Shown here: piece after piece, positions 32,001 to 41,986 of the stretch
Position numbering within the stretch: position 1 is the first letter of the stretch
Layout: each line of letters begins with the position of its first letter
Source: Seminavis robusta
Taxonomy: Eukaryota; Bacillariophyta; Bacillariophyceae; Naviculales; Naviculaceae
Reading direction: 5' to 3'
Assembly (NCBI GenBank): GCA_903772945.1
Contig: CAICTM010000260.1
Location: 19,389-83,388 of the forward strand
Length of the DNA: 64,000 nucleotides
Notes under the pieces: model-generated
The model's input: only the letters and a program-made list of their open reading frames with translations
Told to the model about the DNA's origin: nothing
Database searches by the model: none
Position numbers and translations under genes: made by a program

Positions 32001-32336
32001 GTCTGACAATTTTTTGCTCCCTTGAAACAATCCTGGAAAACCCGGAAAGGGAACCTTATAGAGCCGACCACATTTGCTCCCATGGTAGTCAATTTCCTGC
32101 AGGTATTGTTGCATAGTCTTGGAAACCACTGGCAACTGCATAAGATCACGAGGAGTCAAGTAGTCAAAGGCATATGGCGGAGCCCGAGAGTTGACTCCCA
32201 GCATGGCCAGCAAGAGCAAGTCTTGAGATACATCCACATCATTTTGGATTGTCCCTTCTGGATCATCTCGATGCGTGGCAACAGGCATCGCATCAGTTCG
32301 ACCAACACCAGAGCGAGTCCTTCGTTCCTCCGCCAT
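29046..32336 (-). CDS. F-box-like SNF2-family helicase with C-terminal zinc finger
   Basis: An intronless 1096-residue protein; ATG 32336 is chosen because the codon two before it is GTG. N-terminal residues 50-75 (AFDYLTPRDLMQLPVVSK) resemble an F-box. The SNF2 ATPase follows: motif I DAPGLGKT (about 158), motif II VDEGHELG (about 454), motif III VLSGTPT (about 485). The C-terminal helicase lobe carries SLDAGLSHGLDLS and ITSRAHRLGATGPVV, the motif V/VI region. A Cys-rich insert between lobes (CRRCPVC plus flanking Cys) and a terminal finger (C-x2-C-x12-H-x5-C starting about 1040) could bind zinc. The F-box plus SNF2 combination resembles the Arabidopsis protein At3g54460. Likely roles are chromatin or DNA-repair related (Rad5/16-like subfamily); E3-ligase coupling through the F-box is inference. 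Confidence 0.85.
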   Translation of the reverse strand: MAEERRTRSGVGRTDAMPVATHRDDPEGTIQNDVDVSQDLLLLAMLGVNSRAPPYAFDYLTPRDLMQLPVVSKTMQQYLQEIDYHGSKCGRLYKVPFPGFPGLFQGSKKLSDRAANRESYDGLFPHQLASLQAMHKAENANKDYGALRGGILADAPGLGKTITTLALIISTAGRRPTVPKEFWDSQKIQEGWEGLSQNPYCAGDVMVAIAPFRPLRKIYLAMAEHVQPPFPVARFPQLKDFETYVKRTVNNHATSAQKELFRQNLIQLQAGMIKSHRKTKSTEAGRRMAWERSLIPTSATLLVVPDALLEHWYQQIELHLNRFIFADTKEGRFDEQRQGEDGTGSKRAKSNNEEGRGVVFLDGVGDIADTQMPLGGVQRSNPLPLSWELSKYLIVVTTFSRCEQEFHKEVLGGRMESVSSVQGGKRKRSHLAVDGTSADYSLSTLLQMRWLRIVVDEGHELGTHEGGNGLTQFIHQIAAERRWVLSGTPTTGDEDDAQFTSKALDQLQRLLLFLRHPIYGTLLPAAPTSASPYVFDYKRVMKKAGNNQLEQKQRAKTTWVATVKEPFLQKKLGGREALLQVLHGVMVIHKKEDINLPKPDFVQSDVELPIPMQVQSNIRDNVASSATLLQEYLKTDEFQALVDGAQAGHILQKIQQAKDALQARGGPLENREGPLKMLSENEANPRGNTLAHKDRRPIKAVVYSSNKFNLRDVTEALYKKLTDENIAEAYDEQGYDCSSELSRFRHNRKVCRRCPVCSFLNEAVGTAKRREPKCENFLLEVVKPDDDSCRFLVEPERIIRALPPPIGNVPLERLNGAGYDEYGSNRRVWAVKDIVLVDIQDPHPLLVKRRDQGVWEEFGADRCMERAEEDRYLGSDWYFGPLPSLESNGGSRFMEVEISKWQHCGRYHNHSRWYTGPRLMEAPLEIIKENVFILSLDAGLSHGLDLSFVTHIFLLEPIDDAALLEQITSRAHRLGATGPVVVDTVNVHYKVEAETEAAVDTSLKIHQALDEEEEASKKLAKGASVQSNKQKGKSLSTVVCHFCYRQFGSISEAETHETTKCPRNPSVSLSSCPFTMSSVFRDIKPPPPRLSTIAQD

Positions 32337-33292
32337 TCTCACAAGTGGAACTGCATACGTTTGACCTCGAGGAGAAGCACTCTGATCCCCTAGCTACAAG
32401 TACCGGTAGCGGCTTTTTTGAAGAATATGAAAGAGGCACAGTGCACAACGATGAACTCTGCCAACTCGATCAAAACTCAAGAAAAAGAGAGGAGCAACGG
32501 CTTGAATGAACGCACGACTGAATCTTTACAGATCACGAGCGGGATTCACTTACGGGTTGGATGTGCGTCTACCTGGTTAGTTTAGCTCCAACCTTTTCGT
32601 ACCAAAAAAGCTCGGATAACGCAAGCTTGCATTCGTGACTCGTGACCTTTCGTTCGGCGACGGTGTAAATCCCTTCGTTCATCCGCGGAACATTCTTCGA
32701 AAGAGAAGCCTTCCTGCTCCACGAAAGCAAGCGTTAGAACGAGCACGGTGGAGAAGATGACGATGAAGATAGCTGAAGATGGGCTTTTTGAAGCCCCTTT
32801 ACAGGCGGTGAACGGAGCTACTAGTACATCTACCGTATCCTCGACTGTACCAGTACTAGCTAGCTACCTCGAGCTCTCCACAAGGAAACAACGAAACGAA
32901 AGTTGATGAATTCCAAGAGGGAGCGCTGGAAAGAGCAGTAGGGAAGGCAACCCACTGCGGATGCCTTTACGCCAGCATACATGAAAAACAGTTGAAACAG
33001 GATACGATTTGCAAAAGTAGCAAATCGATTTCAAGTATACCGTACTAATGATTAATTGTAATAGGGCTCAATGAATACTGACACGATGTTCGTGAAAGAC
33101 TGTGTACCCACGTGAATATGGAGACATAGAGGTCATACATTTTCTTGGCTTTGGACATTGGAGATTCGATTCATTTCCCGTTGACGTTCTCGTCCTGCAT
33201 AGAGAAGTGCCCCAATGATGTAGCTAGCTCGTTCACTGATTGCCTGAATGTGGAAGTGGTCTGCCAAGCGGGCAGTTCAAACGTTCAAACCA
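32337..33292. other. Intergenic 5' flank of the SNF2 gene
   Basis: No gene supported. Contains ACCAGTACTAGCTAGCTA and CTCGAG-rich short palindromic patches near 32815-32880 and an A/T-rich run near 33000-33070. Confidence 0.45.
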
Positions 33293-33637
33293 TCAGTTCG
33301 TGGGAGGAAAGTTGGCATTGGTGCCTCTTCGGTTTCGTTGCGGAGGAGGAGCAACCAACGAAGATCTTGTTGCCTGGACTGGCCTCTCGCCAAGCAAATC
33401 AAGGGCATCGTCAATCACGTTGAGGAGGTAATCCTCCCTGGATGCGGCGGGGGCTGGGCTGTAAGGAGCCATGATCGCCCGCAAACTTGCTCGAGGCAAA
33501 GGAGAGCTGGTAGATCCAGTGTTCATTTCCGTCCAAGCTCGTCGGGATTGCAGATCCAAGAGACTCATTGTGGGGGAGACTGGTCGTCGGGTCACTGTAG
33601 GGGAGGTGCTGCTGGTCTTGGCGCTTGGGGGTACCAT
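33293..33637 (-). CDS. Small hypothetical protein
   Basis: A 114-residue frame from ATG 33637. Composition is plausible: a Ser/Thr/Pro-rich first half, then MAPYSPAPAASREDYLLNVI, an amphipathic helix (DDALDLLGE) and a Pro/Arg/Asn-rich end. No signal peptide and no recognised family. A second minus-strand frame just upstream (33846-33592) starts with a signal-peptide-like stretch (AQLLALPLTLPVPVACAHG) and has a GTAAGT after it, but the phases do not join the two, so I treat this as a separate low-confidence gene. Confidence 0.33.
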   Translation of the reverse strand: MVPPSAKTSSTSPTVTRRPVSPTMSLLDLQSRRAWTEMNTGSTSSPLPRASLRAIMAPYSPAPAASREDYLLNVIDDALDLLGERPVQATRSSLVAPPPQRNRRGTNANFPPTN

Positions 33638-33646
33638 CTTGAACAA

Positions 33647-36136
33647 TTTGAGTTGCTTTGAAGGATAGATAGATTAGAATGTATTGAACCTTGTGCAGTT
33701 TTGTGTGCTTTATTAAGCTGAGGACCCTGGTCTTGAGATTGTGAATGTTCCACTTTTGTTCTAGTAGACTTACTTGAAACGAAAGTACCGTGGGCGCAAG
33801 CTACTGGTACCGGTAGAGTAAGAGGAAGTGCCAAGAGCTGTGCCAAGCAAGTCTTTGGAAGCGGCGAGCTGAAAACAAATAACCACCGACAAAGATCTAC
33901 GGAAAGGCTTTATGAGGCTTATGCTCCAACAAATGCTGGTATTATGTTTTAAGAAACATCAGAAACACCCTTGCTTCTTCTGTGGTGAAGGAAGTTTTTA
34001 ATAATGGGAGAAAATCCAAACTCAAGGGAGACATCCAAAGCTGAGTGTGGTGACTTACTTGAATTCTCGAAATAAATGCCAGCCCAAACACACTTCCAAT
34101 GTGCAAGGGAAATCTGCCTGAAACTTTCTGATAAAGAAAGCTTTAAGGAGATCCTATGTCTGGATTCTTTTTCCAATAGACTGTTATATTAATAGTGATT
34201 ATGAGAATCGGAAAACCGGGTGTATCACGATTGCACTGCACAGCTGCACAGCTACTGCAGCCAAGACAGATTCAGATTATCTTCCAGGATGATCCAAGAT
34301 TTCCGATCTGATTAGGGCTCTTTTACAGCGACAAAAAGAAGATGCTCAGTTTGCTGTTGTGTAATGTGTACAGTACGGTACAGTACAGCTATTATTGTGC
34401 AAGAACAGGTACTGCAGTGGAACAATGGAACAGGAATGAGGGTATCGGAATGTGGCACTTGTAGCACCAGCTACCGTAGCCTACACGCTGTAGCTCTGAG
34501 CTACTGATCTAGCTAGCTAGCACAGGCAGGTGCTGGGGGTTGAAGAAGTAATAAAGTAACAAGGTGTGGAACCCGATTGCCGATTGCCATGCCAAGGCCA
34601 CGAAACCATCTCACATACATGTATGTACATCTCCCCAGAGCCCAGAGCGGTTGATGTTCGATGGAGTCATGGAGTCAGGATTTGGTACTGGAAATTGGCA
34701 CTTGAGTCCTGGTGGTACTGAGTAGGTCTAGTGGTCTAGTAGCTATCCACGCCATATGCCATACCGCCGGGTAGCCACGGGTCCAAGCTTCCAGAATTTC
34801 AATGCCGTGATCCTACTGACAACAGAGTGCTGCAGAAGCCCAGAAGAGAAAGCACACCGAAATCGTGATGTTGATTAGCCAATGGGCTTTGGGAAGGAGG
34901 CCGCTGGAACGCTGGAACATAGTTTTTAGTTTTATGATGTATGTGTGGCAGCTGCTCCTGAACCGGTAGAGGTAGCTACTGCCACGAATGCGGCACCGGC
35001 AGCTGGCAGCTGCCATACCGTATGCCAACGGATTGTTGGGGCCTTATTACTGAACAGAGTACCTGCCAGATTGATTCGATTCAGATGTATGTTGTTCACT
35101 ACTCAGGTCGATAAGAGCCACATACTAGTACATAGCTAGCTACATCATCTTCCGAGCTGGGTGCTGCGAATGCTGGATTTTGCTTTGCTCTGCACTCTGC
35201 AACTCTGGAAGAGAGAAGAACACAGGAGCTAATAACAGAGCGAGATAGCTACTCGAGTAAGTTAGATAACCAAGAGGCAGGGCAGAGGAGATGCAGAGGG
35301 CAGTATCAGTCTGCAGCATTGCTCTGGTGGCTCCATCGCTCCATCCAAGGTAAAGCGAAGGAATCCCGGAACCAGCTTTTCCCGGAGAGCCACAGCCCGT
35401 CCCGGGCCCAGCCATGGATAGCAAGCAAACGCGGTGTCAAGCTTTCAACTTTTTAACCCTTGCCTGTCTTTTCTCCTGTTGCTGCCTCCTTTTCATGCAT
35501 TGCAGCTATCGCATCCAAGCAACAGCAACCAACCTGAAAGATTCGATTCTATCACTGCAGGCAGATTCAACAATGAGCAGGCAGCCAATGTCCAAGAGCA
35601 TAGCTATCCAACACGTCTATAATAGCTAGCTACCGGCGCCAGAAACTGCCAAAGCAGCAAACTTGGCACTGACCGATGCCAAAGAGCAAGACTTAGATCT
35701 AGCTAGTGAAGAGCAAGCATTTACCATGGTACATGTGGTCAGAAGACTGCTTTGTTCACCACAAGCCCAACCCGGCATTGCTCAATCGAGCCCAGTGGAT
35801 CAATGCGACAAAGAGCGACGGTTCTAGCTAGCTAGTAGAATTGACCTACCGGTACCAGCTGGCTTACATTTGCTCCTTCTTTGACCCACACTTCCTCTAA
35901 CTTATAGCTTCAAGATAGCGTAGGGCTCGAGTTTTCAGTTCCCAGTTTCTTGCTTCGAATGAATCGAATCTTCAATCGAATCAATCGGATTGAGTCGATA
36001 AAATCGAACGTTATATTATTCGATTGGATTCGATTTATCACTCAAATCCAACGAGTTACCGTCGAATTCAATCAAACATTCGGAAAGATTGAGATCATTC
36101 GAACCGGTACCGGTACCGGTACCGGTACGGGTGTCT
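33647..36136. other. Gene-poor, repeat-rich spacer
   Basis: About 2.5 kb without a supportable gene. It is rich in CTAGCTAG patches (34510-34520, 35698-35705, 35826-35836), in CCGGTACC sites (33806-33815, 35848-35858, 36105-36129), and ends with a TTCGAAT/AATCGAAT motif cluster (35955-36100) that abuts the array element starting at 36137. Confidence 0.5.
36105..36130. repeat. CCGGTA hexamer tandem run
   Basis: Four near-perfect copies of ACCGGT/CCGGTA in tandem, self-complementary, directly before the inverted-repeat-bounded array. Confidence 0.75.
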
Positions 36137-36443
36137 GGAAGGCACCAGGTTTAACGTTGAACTTGACTTTCAGTTTTCAAAGTCGCGGTAGTCGCGATAG
36201 TCGCCAAAGTCGCGCACCGCGACTTAACAGCGACTATTTTACAACGACTATCGCGACTTCCGCGACTTTAACGCGACTTTTACGTGTTATTTACTAGTAC
36301 TATTTCGCGACTTTAAAACGACTATTTTACCGCGACTAACGCGACTTTCGCGACTTAAGCGCGACTTTATAGCGACTATAGCGACTACCGCGACTATGAA
36401 GTATTTGGCGATGCTTCAACATGGCCGAAACCTGGTGCCTTCC
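36137..36443. mobile_element. Inverted-repeat-bounded AGTCGCG/CGCGACT array
   Basis: A 307-bp element. The arms are perfect 16-mers: GGAAGGCACCAGGTTT at 36137-36152 and its reverse complement at 36428-36443. A short further match (GTTGAA) lies inside each arm. The interior (about 36180-36400) is about 20 copies of a GCGACT core with irregular AT-rich spacing. The first few units are AGTCGCG and the rest are the inverse CGCGACT. The 3-bp flank TCT is repeated on both sides, a possible but weak target-site duplication. No coding capacity. Shares its core with the array at 3500-3770. Confidence 0.72.
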
Positions 36444-37234
36444 TCTGATCTGGCCATGTTCGGTGCCGGTGGTACTACCGTACTGGAACCTTACCGAAAG
36501 TACGACCATCGCGACAAACCAACAAACCAACGCCTTGGTGTCCACGACCGGTACTACCGTACACAGTTACCTTAGATCAACATGGTGCGCAGAAGCACGC
36601 TTGGATGGATTCCCGACTGGATTCGATTCTGTCGAGCAAGCCACCAAAGATTCTTTGTTGGGTGGTGGTACGTCTGGCCTAATAGCACACATCCTGACAT
36701 TAGTTAGTACCATCGAAGACCCTACTAGCTAGCTAGTGCTAGTATTGTCAGGGATCACTCAGACTTGGATGAGCACACGAGCACCCGGCTCCTTGCATGT
36801 GCATGTGTGCACAGAACGATAGAAGATAGGACCCATATTAGTGCCATCATATCTCACAAGCATCTGCACATAAAGTATCCAAAGCCATCACACAACACCA
36901 ATACCACAGCCACAGTCCACAACACAATCCTTCAATTCACGACACAGATCACAGATCGCGAGCCAGTCACAATATCCCATAACTCTTGCGGTGGTGTATT
37001 CGCTTAACCAGACGTGTACTCTTAAGGACAACAGCAGATTATTAACAGAAGATCTCGATGTATATTTTTTCTTCGATGCCAAATCAAACAGCAACAAGCA
37101 ACAATCTCTCCGCGGGTCTTGGACGAGTGTTACGCTTGGATTGCTGGTTAGCAAGGTGGTTCGTGGCCGTGCGGAGGGTTGTTGGCCCTGTCCTTTGCCT
37201 CTGTAAAAGAACAGCGAGAAAAGTATATTGCATT
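36444..37234. other. Intergenic upstream of the SDR-like gene
   Basis: No gene. A CTAGCTAGCTAG run lies near 36722-36736 and a CA-rich stretch near 36860-36960, which may be the 5' leader region. An open frame continuous with the SDR gene reaches back to an ATG at 37058. Confidence 0.45.
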
Positions 37235-38548
37235 ATGTCAAGATCAGACCAAACCGTAGCTATGTCGCCTATTACTCCTCCAGCCCTAGCTCATCTCCAT
37301 ACCAGGCGAGACGAGACGGTAGCCAAAAAAGAAGAGACCAATTCTTGCACTCTTGCCTATTGGAGGTTCAAACAGCCAGATGTATTGCAGGCTTTGGAGG
37401 AATTTGCCAAGTCGCAAGATTGGAATCGTGAGACGGCAGATAAAGAAGCGTGTATTCGAGAGGTGCAAGACTTGTTTACCAAGATGAACAAGGGAATGGT
37501 TCAGCAAGAGAAAGAATCTCTGTGGCGTGATGATCAGGGCCCTTCCCCGTGTGCGAAACAGTGGTCGGTCGTATTTGGAGGCAAGTGGGCTGAACGGCCG
37601 TGTTCCATAGCTGAGCAATTAGTGGATTTGCTTTGGAACGCGGGCAAAGAAGCCCGTGTTTATACCGTATCAAGGAGCACACAAATTAACTGGGAAGCGC
37701 AACCTGACAATGTGAAGCACTTTCCCAAACTGAATCTTGAAGAAGCCAAAGTGGGAAAGGGAGAGTTTGAAGACGTTCTAAACAAGGTTTTTGATGACTA
37801 TGATGCTGCTTTTGCCAGTAATGGCCAAGAGGACAAGGAAAAAGTTCCCATTGTCTTGTACTTCACCCTGGCCAAGCACAAGGGCAATAACCTGCCCTTT
37901 CAGAGAAATATTCAGTCGGCAAATAATTTTGTGCAAGCGCTGGAAAGCGTCGTTCCGTCAAGACTTGTTGCCAAGAATATACCATGGAAAGTGGTTGTTA
38001 CCGGCACTGACGCTACCTGCCCAAGCACCCAGCAAGACAAGGACTTGGGAATGGTCGAGGGTGTTGCTACCACGGCTCCTACTTACAGAGTGCTTCCGCA
38101 TAACACTGTTTATGCTGCCTCCAAGCTTTGCCAGTTTTACAGCATTGCTGCTTCAGTGGCAAAAATGACCCAAACGGACGTGAAGCCATTGGCGTCTTCT
38201 CGCGAAGGGCACGATGGATCTCTGACAGCCATTGACAAGCAACTGCAAAATTTCGTCTTTTCGGCCGGGGCAAATGGGGCCTTCCAAGAAAACGACTATC
38301 TCGACGCCAAGGAGCTGGACGAGGTTTCCTTATACTGGACCGACGTGGCCGAACCGTCGTTGAAAAAACACCTACAGACGGCCAAGGGAATTTCCATTTG
38401 CTACACGCCGCTGCATCGGGATCCATGGACAGAAATGGGCTTGGACAAAACGAAGACAGATTCGCCCAAGAAAATCGTCATTGACAATGTCATGTGGCGT
38501 CTCCGAAATGGAATTTCTATTGATCGAGCGGCTCGAGCTCATTTGTAG
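37235..38548 (+). CDS. Atypical short-chain dehydrogenase/reductase-like protein
   Basis: A 437-residue intronless protein from ATG 37235; in-frame ATGs upstream (from 37058) would add a basic 59-residue extension that could be a mitochondrial presequence, so the start is uncertain. A Rossmann-like beginning is seen at about residue 105 (QWSVVFGGKWAERPCSIAEQ, then an amphipathic helix and ARVYTVSRS). A central strand reads KVVVTGTDAT and the active-site Tyr/Lys pair is NTVYAASKL (YxxxK) near residue 290. The order of strand, helix and YxxxK fits the SDR superfamily, but the glycine motif is unusual (FGGKWAERP), so cofactor use is uncertain. Substrate unknown. Confidence 0.6.
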   Translation: MSRSDQTVAMSPITPPALAHLHTRRDETVAKKEETNSCTLAYWRFKQPDVLQALEEFAKSQDWNRETADKEACIREVQDLFTKMNKGMVQQEKESLWRDDQGPSPCAKQWSVVFGGKWAERPCSIAEQLVDLLWNAGKEARVYTVSRSTQINWEAQPDNVKHFPKLNLEEAKVGKGEFEDVLNKVFDDYDAAFASNGQEDKEKVPIVLYFTLAKHKGNNLPFQRNIQSANNFVQALESVVPSRLVAKNIPWKVVVTGTDATCPSTQQDKDLGMVEGVATTAPTYRVLPHNTVYAASKLCQFYSIAASVAKMTQTDVKPLASSREGHDGSLTAIDKQLQNFVFSAGANGAFQENDYLDAKELDEVSLYWTDVAEPSLKKHLQTAKGISICYTPLHRDPWTEMGLDKTKTDSPKKIVIDNVMWRLRNGISIDRAARAHL

Positions 38549-39631
38549 CCCTTGGTGGGTGGGCGGATGGTTGGATTGATTCATCGGGTTCTCGGACGCT
38601 GGGGGTCCTTCTCTACGGCATTTATTTGATCTTTTGATCGCACCTTCATTCCAAATCCAAAGTTCATGCATTCGGGGAGTTTTCGGTTGCAACAATAGTG
38701 TAGAGATGCATGTTTCTTTTCCCTGTGGCCAGTAAATGATAAACCTGAAGCCGACCACCTGCCCGCAATCCTTTGAATTTTACCTTCTGTACTTGCACAA
38801 GCAAGGTGTGATTCCCGTTCCCTTGGCGATTTGAGTGTCGCCTGTTTCTTTCCCTGCTGTGCAATCAGTTTTCTTTCGTGCCCATTGTTCGTGTGGCGAG
38901 GCAACCTTTTTAGACGACGGAGTGATCTACCGTATGGTGCTGGTGGAGGAGCAGCGTTTATTGCACCCCGAAATCAGATTGGGGGCGCGTTTACCCAATA
39001 CCGACCCCATGCGTTCAGCAACCACCGACCTGAATGACAGGCGAGGCGAAAAACACACACATAGCTTGCGATGATGCCGGTACATCGAGATAAAGGCTGC
39101 CCCTCCCCCTGTGCCAATTGCAGCTCGGGGACCACCAACAACGCCGCCCGCTCGAGCTACCGTACTCGCTAGGAGAGGAGCCGCTACCGGCACAGGTAAG
39201 CCCAGCTAGCTAGCTAGAGGTTACATGATGTACATGCAGCTTTTTTACAGCGGTCCCGCTGTCGAGTACAGCACTACTTGATGATCGAGTCGTGGGATAC
39301 CCTTGGATCCAAGATGACGGCTTTCCGCGGGCTTCTAGAGCTTACATCTGGGGTGTGAATCCATTACAAAATGTACAGCTTTTCAAATGAATTGACTTAA
39401 GCTGCCGGTACATACCCCATTTGCCACCCTCCAAAATGATGATGCCGCAATGACAAGTGACTTGAAGTGTCAAAGGTAACCACTCCCAGGAAGGTCGATG
39501 TACTGCAGTCGTACAGTTCCAGCTATGAAGGTCAGCAATCCCAACCAACACATCCGCTCTCCTCACAACATTGCAATCACATCCAAACCTCGTTGCATCT
39601 GGTGGTTCGTGTTGCAGAATCGAATCGAAGA
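38549..39631. other. Intergenic
   Basis: No gene supported on either strand. A CTAGCTAGCTAG patch lies at about 39208-39219 and a CCGGCACAGG patch near 39187. The end of this segment is the leader of the DUF4442 gene. Confidence 0.45.
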
Positions 39632-40177
39632 ATGTTGATAGAGAAGCCGTCCGTAGCCATGGCGAAGGTGCTTCACAAACTCTCCTCCAAGTTGAACTTC
39701 CCCCCTTCGACGATTCTCAAGACGGCGATCAACTACTGGCCGCCATTGCTTGGGGCTGGAGTTCGAGTCGTCAAACTGAGCAAAGATTTTCGCTACGCCA
39801 AGATCGCCATGCCGTTGCGATGGTACAATCGCAACTATGTGGGAACGCACTTTGGTGGTAGCCTCTATTCGATGACTGATCCCTGGTTCATGCTGCAGTT
39901 GCTCAATGTTCTGGGCAAGGACTACATTGTGTGGGACAAGGGAGCGAACATCGACTACAAGTCTCCAGGCAAGGGTTGCGTGACTGCCGAGTTCGTGCTG
40001 AAGGATGACTTGATCCAATCCTTGAGGGAATTGAATCCTGAAGAAAAGCGAGTGTTCGACCTTCCCGTGGAAGTAAAAGACAAGGGAGGCAATGTTGTAG
40101 CGGAAGTCACCAAGAAACTCTATGTGAAGCGAAAAGCCCAGCAACAGCAGCAACCGATGCCGCGTTCAAAGCTCTGA
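39632..40177 (+). CDS. DUF4442 hotdog-fold (thioesterase-like) protein
   Basis: A 181-residue protein. ATG 39632 is the first ATG of the frame; ATG 39659 has a better context (AGCCATGG) and may be the real start. The DUF4442 signature is the block PLRWYNRNYVGTHFGGSLYS, then DPWFMLQLLNVLG, and WDKGANIDYKSPGKG, which is the hotdog fold of acyl-CoA thioesterase relatives. The Asn/His-containing block is conserved in the family; activity on acyl-CoA is inferred from fold only. The C-terminal end is basic and Gln-rich. No targeting signal is evident. Confidence 0.8.
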   Translation: MLIEKPSVAMAKVLHKLSSKLNFPPSTILKTAINYWPPLLGAGVRVVKLSKDFRYAKIAMPLRWYNRNYVGTHFGGSLYSMTDPWFMLQLLNVLGKDYIVWDKGANIDYKSPGKGCVTAEFVLKDDLIQSLRELNPEEKRVFDLPVEVKDKGGNVVAEVTKKLYVKRKAQQQQQPMPRSKL

Positions 40178-40674
40178 GTATCACTCTTCCGCGTGAACTC
40201 CTGGCATTACATATCTATGCATAATGCTCTTTGTTTGTGATTGGTTCAATTGACAACCATAAACCACCATTATTGTAAACCAACCCGATCTTTACTATGA
40301 CACACCACCACAATCATGCGAAGTACAAGAACGACACATAGTCACTTCCGGGTAGCTAGTTCGTTAGCATGGTCTGGCTGCGTTGGCTCGAAAAGACCAA
40401 ACGTGGCATTGTTGAAGTCCGATAGAAGCTAGAATGAATGAATCGAATACAACTTCTACGCCAGAGGGTATTCTAAATCATTGCTAGTAGTAGATTGCTT
40501 CTTTCTGGAATCTTTTAATGAAAACCATCATCCACAGAAAGAGATTTTTACGTGTCGATTGAGTTTGCTTGACCGAGTGAACTTGAATTTCGTTGTGTAT
40601 TGTGTCTTGATAGTATAATTCCTGAATGCCCCAGGTCATGACTCGCCAGGCAAACTACTAGGACACCAGGGACC
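40178..40674. other. Intergenic
   Basis: 3' flanks of two convergent genes; no gene, repeat array or RNA gene seen. Confidence 0.5.
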
Positions 40675-41136
40675 TTACAACAACAACTTGGGCTCTTCTT
40701 CCTCCCCACCTTCACCACTCAAGTCCACGGGGATCAAGATTTGCGAATCTTCATTTCCGGCTTCTGCTTTTGATGCTTCCCAATCATCGCTCCTTCCACC
40801 TGGTTGCTTTTCTTTTTCCATGGCAACCTTTTTCCAGTCTTCAGCCGTGGAAGCGCTGTTTTGACTTTCCACTTTCATTTCAGCTCGTTTGCGGGCAGCT
40901 GCCAAGTAGTCTGCTTCCGAGGTGGGATATTTGCTCCTTAACTTTCCCATTTGTTCTTGTACTGCGGAAGCATCCAGAATTAGCCCCTCGGGTTTTTCTT
41001 CTGGTTGTTCTTCGGGAGAGGACGAGAAGAGTGCCGTGTTCTTGCCGACAACAACTTGTGGACTGACAAAGGCATCAGCACGGGGTGCAAGGCATGCCGC
41101 CGACAAGAGAGCGAGTGACAAGAGCAGCTTGTTCAT
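40675..41136 (-). CDS. Small plastid-targeted protein of unknown function
   Basis: A 153-residue protein from ATG 41136. Residues 1-22 (NKLLLSLALLSAACLAPRAD) are a signal peptide, and the cleavage site ADA-FVSP is an ASAFAP-type motif that in diatoms directs import into the secondary plastid. The mature part is highly charged and Glu/Lys/Ser-rich with a helical stretch (SEADYLAAARKRAEMKVES) and an acidic end. No family recognised. The transit-peptide part continues with basic and Ser residues (VVVGKNTALFSSS). Divergent from the PPR-SMR gene that starts 851 bp away. Confidence 0.7.
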   Translation of the reverse strand: MNKLLLSLALLSAACLAPRADAFVSPQVVVGKNTALFSSSPEEQPEEKPEGLILDASAVQEQMGKLRSKYPTSEADYLAAARKRAEMKVESQNSASTAEDWKKVAMEKEKQPGGRSDDWEASKAEAGNEDSQILIPVDLSGEGGEEEEPKLLL

Positions 41137-41986
41137 GGTGGAATTGGCTCACTACGGTATTGACTTGACAGAACACTTGAGAGCACGAAGAGTGTCTGTG
41201 GATGGTCGGTGGGTCGGTGGTGGGTGTTGGGTGATGAGAGGTTGGATCGAGTTGTGCGTCATTCGGTGATGTTTCAGACACGAACGTGTTCTCACGCTGG
41301 GGCGGGGCGGGGTGCGACCGTGGAAACCGATGGCATCGTGGAAACCAACTCCGGACAAACATTCCTTTCAAAAGAAAGAAAGACAATTCGTTTGCAACGG
41401 TTGGTAAATTGATAGAGGGATGTCTACCAAGGTTCCAAAGCAGCAAAGTTCAGGAACCACTATTTAGATTGCTTGCCTGGACAGTATCAGCAACAACAAC
41501 AGCCTTGGACAGCACTGGTACCATGGCCTTGACGTGTCCGTGATTGAGGTTTGGTGCCCAAATCGCGATGATGGACCCATGAAGTTACAGTCTTGATTAT
41601 GGTAAACGACGTAAGGGGTGCGATTGTCCTTTGGAAGAACAATTTATGCCCCCTGATCCCTGATCCCACGGAACCTACCGTACCGGTAACCGATAGTTCT
41701 AAATTTTGATTGTTCTTTGCTTCAGCCTGGCCCTTGCTGGCTTCCATAGATAATCTATCTACTCCAAACCCCCTGTTACAGAGTTCTGCCTGACCAGTTA
41801 CCGAGAGCAAACCTACCTTGAGTGGGAGTTAGTTGTGGGTGGTACGTCATTCACTGATATTTGAGTCACGAGTTTCAACGAATGTTTGCTTCCACACAAA
41901 ACCAAGCGATCCATCCGAGACATCAAAGGCCAAAGGTCCCATCGATCCTCTTGGTGTCATAATATTCAGAAGCCATACCGGTAAAG
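41137..41986. other. Shared upstream region of two divergent plastid-protein genes
   Basis: No gene supported. It separates two divergently oriented genes that both encode ASAFAP-bearing proteins, so it may hold a bidirectional promoter. ACCGTACCGGTAACCG occurs near 41677-41692. Confidence 0.4.

Noticed and set aside
33592-33846. Signal-peptide-like frame joined to the small hypothetical gene at 33293-33637
   Set aside because: A donor and acceptor exist, but the phases do not match in any combination I tried.
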